Source of the DNA: Shewanella amazonensis SB2B
Lineage (GTDB): Bacteria > Pseudomonadota > Gammaproteobacteria > Enterobacterales > Shewanellaceae
Direction of reading: 5' to 3'
Length of the DNA: 64,000 nucleotides
NCBI RefSeq assembly: GCF_000015245.1
Contig: NC_008700.1
Span: 3,236,501 to 3,300,500, forward strand
The translations under genes were made by a program, and so were the position numbers. The notes under the pieces are model-generated. The model saw only the letters and a list, made by a program, of their open reading frames with translations. It was not told where the DNA came from and did no database searches. This document shows, piece after piece, positions 59,951 to 64,000 of the stretch. The stretch's first letter is position 1, and each line of letters starts with the position of its first letter.

Positions 59951-61132
59951 TTAAGCCTTGGCGCCACGGGCGGTGAGCATGGCCACGGCAGGCAGCTCCT
60001 TGCCTTCGAGGAACTCAAGGAAGGCGCCACCACCGGTAGAGATGTAAGACACCTTGTCGGCGATACCGTATTTATCCACGGCCGCCAAAGTATCGCCACC
60101 ACCGGCGATAGAGAAAGCAGAGGACTCAGCAATGGCCTGGGCGATGCGCTTGGTGCCTTCACCGAACTGGTCAAACTCGAACACGCCTACAGGGCCGTTC
60201 CAGACTATGGTGCCGGCATTCTTGAGGATGGCGGCCAGGGCCTCGGCACTGTCGGGGCCAATATCGAAAATCATATCGTCTGCGGCCACATCGCTGACGT
60301 TTTTCAGGGTAGCTACCGCAGTTGGGCTGAACTCTTTACCGACAACCACATCGGTAGGCACAGGGATATCGCCGCCGCGGCTTTGGGCATTGGCCACCAG
60401 ACGCTTGGCTTCATCAATCAGGTCGGCTTCATACAGCGACTTGCCTACCTGATTACCGGCTGCAGCAATAAAGGTGTTGGCGATACCGCCGCCAACCACC
60501 AACTGGTCAACGATGCCGGAAAGTGACTCGAGCACGGTCAGCTTGGTTGATACCTTGGAGCCACCCACAATGGCCACCAGCGGACGGGCTGGGTTATCCA
60601 GCGCCTTACCGAGAGCATCAAGCTCAGCAGCAAGCAGCGGACCTGCGCAGGCGATGGGGGCATACAGGCCTACACCGTTGGTGGAGGCTTCGGCGCGGTG
60701 TGCGGTACCGAAGGCATCCATCACGTAAACGTCACACAGGGCTGCCATCTTCTTCGACAGTGCCTCATCGTTCTTCTTCTCGCCTTTGTTGAAGCGCACG
60801 TTTTCGAACACCACCACTTCGCCAACGGCCACATCAACGCCATCGAGGTAGTCGCTGACCAGACGCACAGGGCAATCCAGTGCGGCAGTCAGGTAGTTCA
60901 CCACAGGCTTCATGGAGAACTCTTCGTTGTATTCACCTTCGGTCGGGCGGCCCAGGTGAGACATCACCATTACCGCAGCGCCTTTTTCCAGCGCCAGCTT
61001 AATGGTGGGCAGAGAGGCGCGCAGACGGGCGTCGCTGGTGACAACGCCATCGGCCACAGGCACGTTCAGATCTTCACGGATAAGCACGCGCTTGCCGTTA
61101 AGATCCAGGTCTGACATTTTGATAATTGTCAT
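59951..61132 (-). CDS. pgk: Phosphoglycerate kinase
   Basis: Protein of 393 residues, normal length. It transfers phosphate from 1,3-bisphosphoglycerate to ADP in glycolysis. Recognisable blocks: VLIREDLNVPVADG, VMVMSHLGRPTEGEY, VVFENVRFNKGEKKND, AIVGGSKVSTKLTVLESL and the nucleotide-binding GGGDTLAAVDKYG. The N-terminus (MTIIKMSDLDLNGKRVL) fits the family. It lies between epd (81 bases upstream) and fba on the minus strand. Confidence 0.98.
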   Translation of the reverse strand: MTIIKMSDLDLNGKRVLIREDLNVPVADGVVTSDARLRASLPTIKLALEKGAAVMVMSHLGRPTEGEYNEEFSMKPVVNYLTAALDCPVRLVSDYLDGVDVAVGEVVVFENVRFNKGEKKNDEALSKKMAALCDVYVMDAFGTAHRAEASTNGVGLYAPIACAGPLLAAELDALGKALDNPARPLVAIVGGSKVSTKLTVLESLSGIVDQLVVGGGIANTFIAAAGNQVGKSLYEADLIDEAKRLVANAQSRGGDIPVPTDVVVGKEFSPTAVATLKNVSDVAADDMIFDIGPDSAEALAAILKNAGTIVWNGPVGVFEFDQFGEGTKRIAQAIAESSAFSIAGGGDTLAAVDKYGIADKVSYISTGGGAFLEFLEGKELPAVAMLTARGAKA

Positions 61133-61213
61133 GGTATTGCTTCCTTATTTTTAATCAAAAACAAATTCTTGTGAGAAAAGCTTGTCCCTGCTCTTCTTCA
61201 TTATCCTGTAGGG

Positions 61214-62230
61214 TCATTCAGCCTGTGTGGCCGCCATGGCCAGGGCGGTATCGAGCATGCGGTTGGCAAAACCCCACTCGTTGTCGCACCAAAGCAGCAT
61301 TTTCACCAGATGCCCGGCGCTGACACGGGTCTGGGTACCATCCACCACGCTGGAGCGCGGGTCATGGTTAAAGTCACATGATACCAGAGGCTCATCGGTA
61401 TAGCCCAGTATGCCGCTGGCACTGCCATCGGCGGCGGCCTTGAGCGCCGCATTCACGGTAGCGATATCTACCCGGGTATCCAGGGTCACCGAGAGGTCGA
61501 TGGCGGTGACGTTTATTGTAGGCACCCGCACCGAAATGGCCTCAAACTTGTCTTTCATCTGCGGCAAAATGCGCTCAATCCCGCGGGCGAGCTTGGTGTC
61601 CACCGGAATAATCGACTGACTGGCGGCGCGGGTGCGGCGCAGGTCATCATGGTAGGCATCAATCACCTGCTGATCGTTCATGGCCGAGTGAATGGTGGTG
61701 ATGGCACCGCTCTTCACGCCAAAGTGGCGGTCGAGCACGTCGATGACCGGCACCAGACAATTGGTGGTGCAGGAGGCGTTGGAGACAACGGTATCTGTGG
61801 CTTTGAGGCTGGCGTCGTTGACACCATAGACGATGGTGGCATCGACATCGGCAGAAGACGGATGACTTATCAGTACCTTGCGGGCACCGGCAGTAATATG
61901 GGCTTCGGCGCTTTGTCTGTCATTGAGGGCGCCTGTGCATTCGAACACCAAGTCTACATCCAGCGCCTGCCAGGGCAGCGCAGCGGCATCTTCGATGGCA
62001 AGTAAACGTATGGCGTCATTCCCCAGATGCATCATGCCTTCATCGAGGCTGGCACGGGTATGGAAACGGCCGTGGGTGGTGTCGTAATTGGTCAGGTGAA
62101 CTATGGCCTCGGGCTTGGCCAGTTCATTAATGGCGACCAGCTGCATCTGGCCCCGTTTGCCGGACTCATAAAGCGCCCTCAGCACGGAGCGGCCGATGCG
62201 GCCATAACCATTGATAGCAACACGGATCAT
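61214..62230 (-). CDS. epd: Erythrose-4-phosphate dehydrogenase
   Basis: About 338 residues in the GAPDH fold but matching Epd over GapA: NAD-binding GYGRIGRSVLRALYESG, catalytic Cys in SNASCTTNC, and HSAMNDQQVIDAYHDDLRRTR with RAASQSIIPVDT. Epd oxidises erythrose 4-phosphate to 4-phosphoerythronate, which leads to pyridoxal phosphate. Gene order tkt-epd-pgk-fba matches E. coli. The ATG at 62230 (MIRVAING) aligns with the E. coli start; a TTG at 62242 would add four residues. Three stem-loops lie between tkt and this gene. Confidence 0.95.
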   Translation of the reverse strand: MIRVAINGYGRIGRSVLRALYESGKRGQMQLVAINELAKPEAIVHLTNYDTTHGRFHTRASLDEGMMHLGNDAIRLLAIEDAAALPWQALDVDLVFECTGALNDRQSAEAHITAGARKVLISHPSSADVDATIVYGVNDASLKATDTVVSNASCTTNCLVPVIDVLDRHFGVKSGAITTIHSAMNDQQVIDAYHDDLRRTRAASQSIIPVDTKLARGIERILPQMKDKFEAISVRVPTINVTAIDLSVTLDTRVDIATVNAALKAAADGSASGILGYTDEPLVSCDFNHDPRSSVVDGTQTRVSAGHLVKMLLWCDNEWGFANRMLDTALAMAATQAE

Positions 62231-62265
62231 AGTGGTGAGCAAATCCTCTGGGGAGGGTGAAAACC

Positions 62266-62336
62266 CTGTCGGCTCCCCTGCCGACAGAGGCTGACCGGCA
62301 TTTGCCGGTCAGACCGGTGGCAGCCTGGCTGCCACC
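62266..62336 (-). repeat. Three consecutive stem-loops between tkt and epd
   Basis: Three different perfect hairpins stand in a row: CTGTCGGC/GCCGACAG (62266-62273, 62280-62287), CTGACCGGC/GCCGGTCAG (62291-62299, 62304-62312) and GGTGGCAG/CTGCCACC (62316-62323, 62329-62336). Loops are six, four and five bases. No T-run follows. They occupy the 121-base gap between tkt and epd, and probably act together in mRNA processing, pausing or attenuation. Confidence 0.75.
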
Positions 62337-62351
62337 TTGCTCGCGTCAGAA

Positions 62352-64000
62352 TTAACCCAGCAGCTCTTCGGCGGCGGCAACCACCTTGTCGACGGTGAAG
62401 CCGAACATTTCAAACAGCTGATTGGCTGGCGCTGACTCGCCGAAGCTGGTCATGCCGATGATGCGGCCGTTCAGACCCACATACTTATACCAGTAATCGG
62501 CAATACCCGCTTCTACGGCCACACGTTTTGTGACGCTGGCTGGCAGTACGGCTTCTTTATAGGCCGCATCCTGCTTGTCGAACACGTCGGTAGATGGCAT
62601 GGACACCACGCGCACCTGCTTGCCCTTGGCGGTCAGCTCGGCCTGGGCTTTCACTGCCAGCTCAACTTCAGAGCCGGTGGCAATGATGATGAGTTCAGGG
62701 GCTGCAGCGCTGTCTACCAGCACATAACCGCCCTTGGCGACATTGGCCAGCTGCTCAGCGCTGCGTGGCATTTGCGCCAGGTTCTGACGGGAGAAGATCA
62801 GCGACGTTGGGCCGTCTTTGCGCTCGATGGCGTATTTCCAGGCCACGGCTGATTCCACCTGGTCACATGGGCGCCAGGTGCTCATGTTCGGGGTCACGCG
62901 CAGAGAAGCGATTTGCTCTACTGGCTGGTGAGTCGGGCCGTCTTCACCCAGACCGATAGAGTCGTGGGTGTAAACCTGGATGTTCTGCACCTTCATCAGG
63001 GCAGCCATACGCATGGCGTTACGGGCATATTCCATAAACATCAGGAAGGTGGCGCCGTATGGCACAAAGCCGCCGTGCAGCGCGATACCGTTGATGATGG
63101 CGGTCATACCGAACTCGCGCACACCATAGTGCAGGTAGTTACCACTGGCATCAGCACCTGTGATGGATTTGGAAGCCGAGTACATGGTCAGGTTGGATGG
63201 GGCCAGGTCAGCACTGCCGCCGAGGAATTCAGGCAGCATGGCGCCGAAGGCTTCCAGAGCATTTTGCGAGGCTTTACGGGAAGCGATGTTGGCAGGGTTG
63301 TTCTGCAGCTTCTCGATGTAGGCCTGGGCTTCGGTAGCGAAGTTGGCAGGCAGTTCACCCTTCACGCGGCGCTGGTATTCAGCAGCCAGCTCTGGGTAAG
63401 CAGCGGCGTAGGCGGCAAACTTTTCGTCCCAGGCTTTCTCAGAGGCAATACCGGCTTCTTTGGCATCCCACTGGGCATAAATATCAGCAGGAATAACGAA
63501 TGGGTCGTGTTTCCAGCCGAGGAATTCACGGGCGGCAGCGATTTCAGCATCGCCCAGCGGCGCGCCGTGGCAGTCGTGTGAACCGGACTTGTTTGGCGAG
63601 CCGTAACCAATGATGGTTTTGCAGCAAATCAGGGTTGGACGTGGGTCGGCCTTGGCCGCCTTGATGGCCGCGTCGATGGCGTCGGCATCGTGGCCGTCAA
63701 CACCGGCAATTACATGCCAGCCGTAAGATTCGAAACGCTTTGGCGTGTCGTCGGTAAACCAGCCTTCAACGTGACCGTCGATAGAGATGCCGTTGTCATC
63801 CCAGAAAGCAATCAGTTTGCCCAGACCCAGGGTACCTGCCAAAGAGCAAGCCTCGTGGGAAATACCTTCCATCAAGCAGCCATCGCCCATGAACACGTAG
63901 GTGTAGTGGTCAACGATGTCGTGACCGTCACGGTTAAACTGGGCAGCCAGCACTTTCTCAGCAATGGCCATACCCACGCCGTTGGTGATGCCCTGACCCA
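62352..64000 (-). CDS. tkt: Transketolase, partial (5' end outside the window)
   Basis: Transketolase, N-terminus cut off by the window edge. The visible part is about 549 residues: VFMGDGCLMEGISHEACSLAG is the thiamine-pyrophosphate motif (GDG...N-like), then the middle domain (EFGMTAIINGIALHGGFVPYGATFLMFMEYARNAM, in parts) and C-terminal domain (YVLVDSAAAPELIIIATGSEVELA). It transfers two-carbon units in the pentose phosphate pathway. The frame continues to 64000 without a start. It is the first gene of the tkt-epd-pgk-fba group. Confidence 0.97.
   Translation of the reverse strand, partial: GQGITNGVGMAIAEKVLAAQFNRDGHDIVDHYTYVFMGDGCLMEGISHEACSLAGTLGLGKLIAFWDDNGISIDGHVEGWFTDDTPKRFESYGWHVIAGVDGHDADAIDAAIKAAKADPRPTLICCKTIIGYGSPNKSGSHDCHGAPLGDAEIAAAREFLGWKHDPFVIPADIYAQWDAKEAGIASEKAWDEKFAAYAAAYPELAAEYQRRVKGELPANFATEAQAYIEKLQNNPANIASRKASQNALEAFGAMLPEFLGGSADLAPSNLTMYSASKSITGADASGNYLHYGVREFGMTAIINGIALHGGFVPYGATFLMFMEYARNAMRMAALMKVQNIQVYTHDSIGLGEDGPTHQPVEQIASLRVTPNMSTWRPCDQVESAVAWKYAIERKDGPTSLIFSRQNLAQMPRSAEQLANVAKGGYVLVDSAAAPELIIIATGSEVELAVKAQAELTAKGKQVRVVSMPSTDVFDKQDAAYKEAVLPASVTKRVAVEAGIADYWYKYVGLNGRIIGMTSFGESAPANQLFEMFGFTVDKVVAAAEELLG

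Overview
The window is chromosomal DNA of a gammaproteobacterium, most likely a GC-rich marine Shewanella. The gene orders point there: zapA, 6S RNA, fthC; gcvT-gcvH-gcvP next to ubiI, ubiH and ygfB; trmN6 beside srmB; tkt, epd, pgk, fba. So do a perfect FNR/EtrA box, a Tat-exported split-Soret-type cytochrome, NhaD and several membrane-bound winged-helix regulators. The genus is inferred from gene content and order; no comparison could be run. No tRNA, rRNA, integrase, transposase or CRISPR array was seen.

Layout. 0.06-2.5 kb: two leftward paralogues with an N-terminal GYF_2-like domain. 2.9-7.7 kb: a small-molecule or electrophile-stress group (carboxymuconolactone decarboxylase-like protein, exported alpha/beta hydrolase, zinc alcohol dehydrogenase, cyclophilin-like protein, exported cupin, AraC regulator). 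7.9-12.2 kb: envelope thiol-redox pair (DsbD-like protein and a double-thioredoxin protein) and a second AraC regulator. 12.2-15.5 kb: an accessory island, with a GC-rich non-coding stretch carrying inverted degenerate repeats followed by an AT-rich cassette of an E2-like/SEC-C protein divergent from an overlapping XRE-ImmA/IrrE pair. 15.7-25 kb: glycine cleavage operon, ubiquinone hydroxylases, ygfB, then zapA, 6S RNA and fthC. 25-32.6 kb: regulators, DUF3179 and DUF808 membrane proteins, an FNR-box-preceded small membrane protein, an EAL phosphodiesterase, a flavodoxin-fold reductase with a MerR regulator, and a nitronate monooxygenase. 32.8-41.7 kb: rpiA, recJ, dsbC, xerD, brnQ, trmN6, srmB. 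41.9-51 kb: RND efflux pair, a radical SAM protein, a degenerate-GGDEF sensor and an unknown membrane protein. 51-54.4 kb: a diheme cytochrome and lipoprotein bracketed by membrane-tethered winged-helix regulators. 54.6-64 kb: nhaD, a DUF481 outer-membrane protein, selO, and the fba, pgk, epd, tkt group (tkt runs off the window).

How the parts fit. Most of the window is core metabolism and housekeeping. Two places look new. The first is the AT-rich cassette at about 12.96-15.45 kb: a lone ubiquitin-conjugating-enzyme-like protein with a C-terminal SEC-C zinc motif shares a GTTAA-rich control region with a repressor/metalloprotease pair, which suggests a protease-switched defence or stress module. 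The second is the 51-54.4 kb group, where a ToxR/ToxS-like gene pair and a third tethered regulator flank a Tat-exported split-Soret-like cytochrome and a lipoprotein, suggesting a redox-sensing, transcription-coupled electron-transfer unit.

Starts were moved from the longest frame where a ribosome-binding site or family length argued for it; those choices are stated in the entries.
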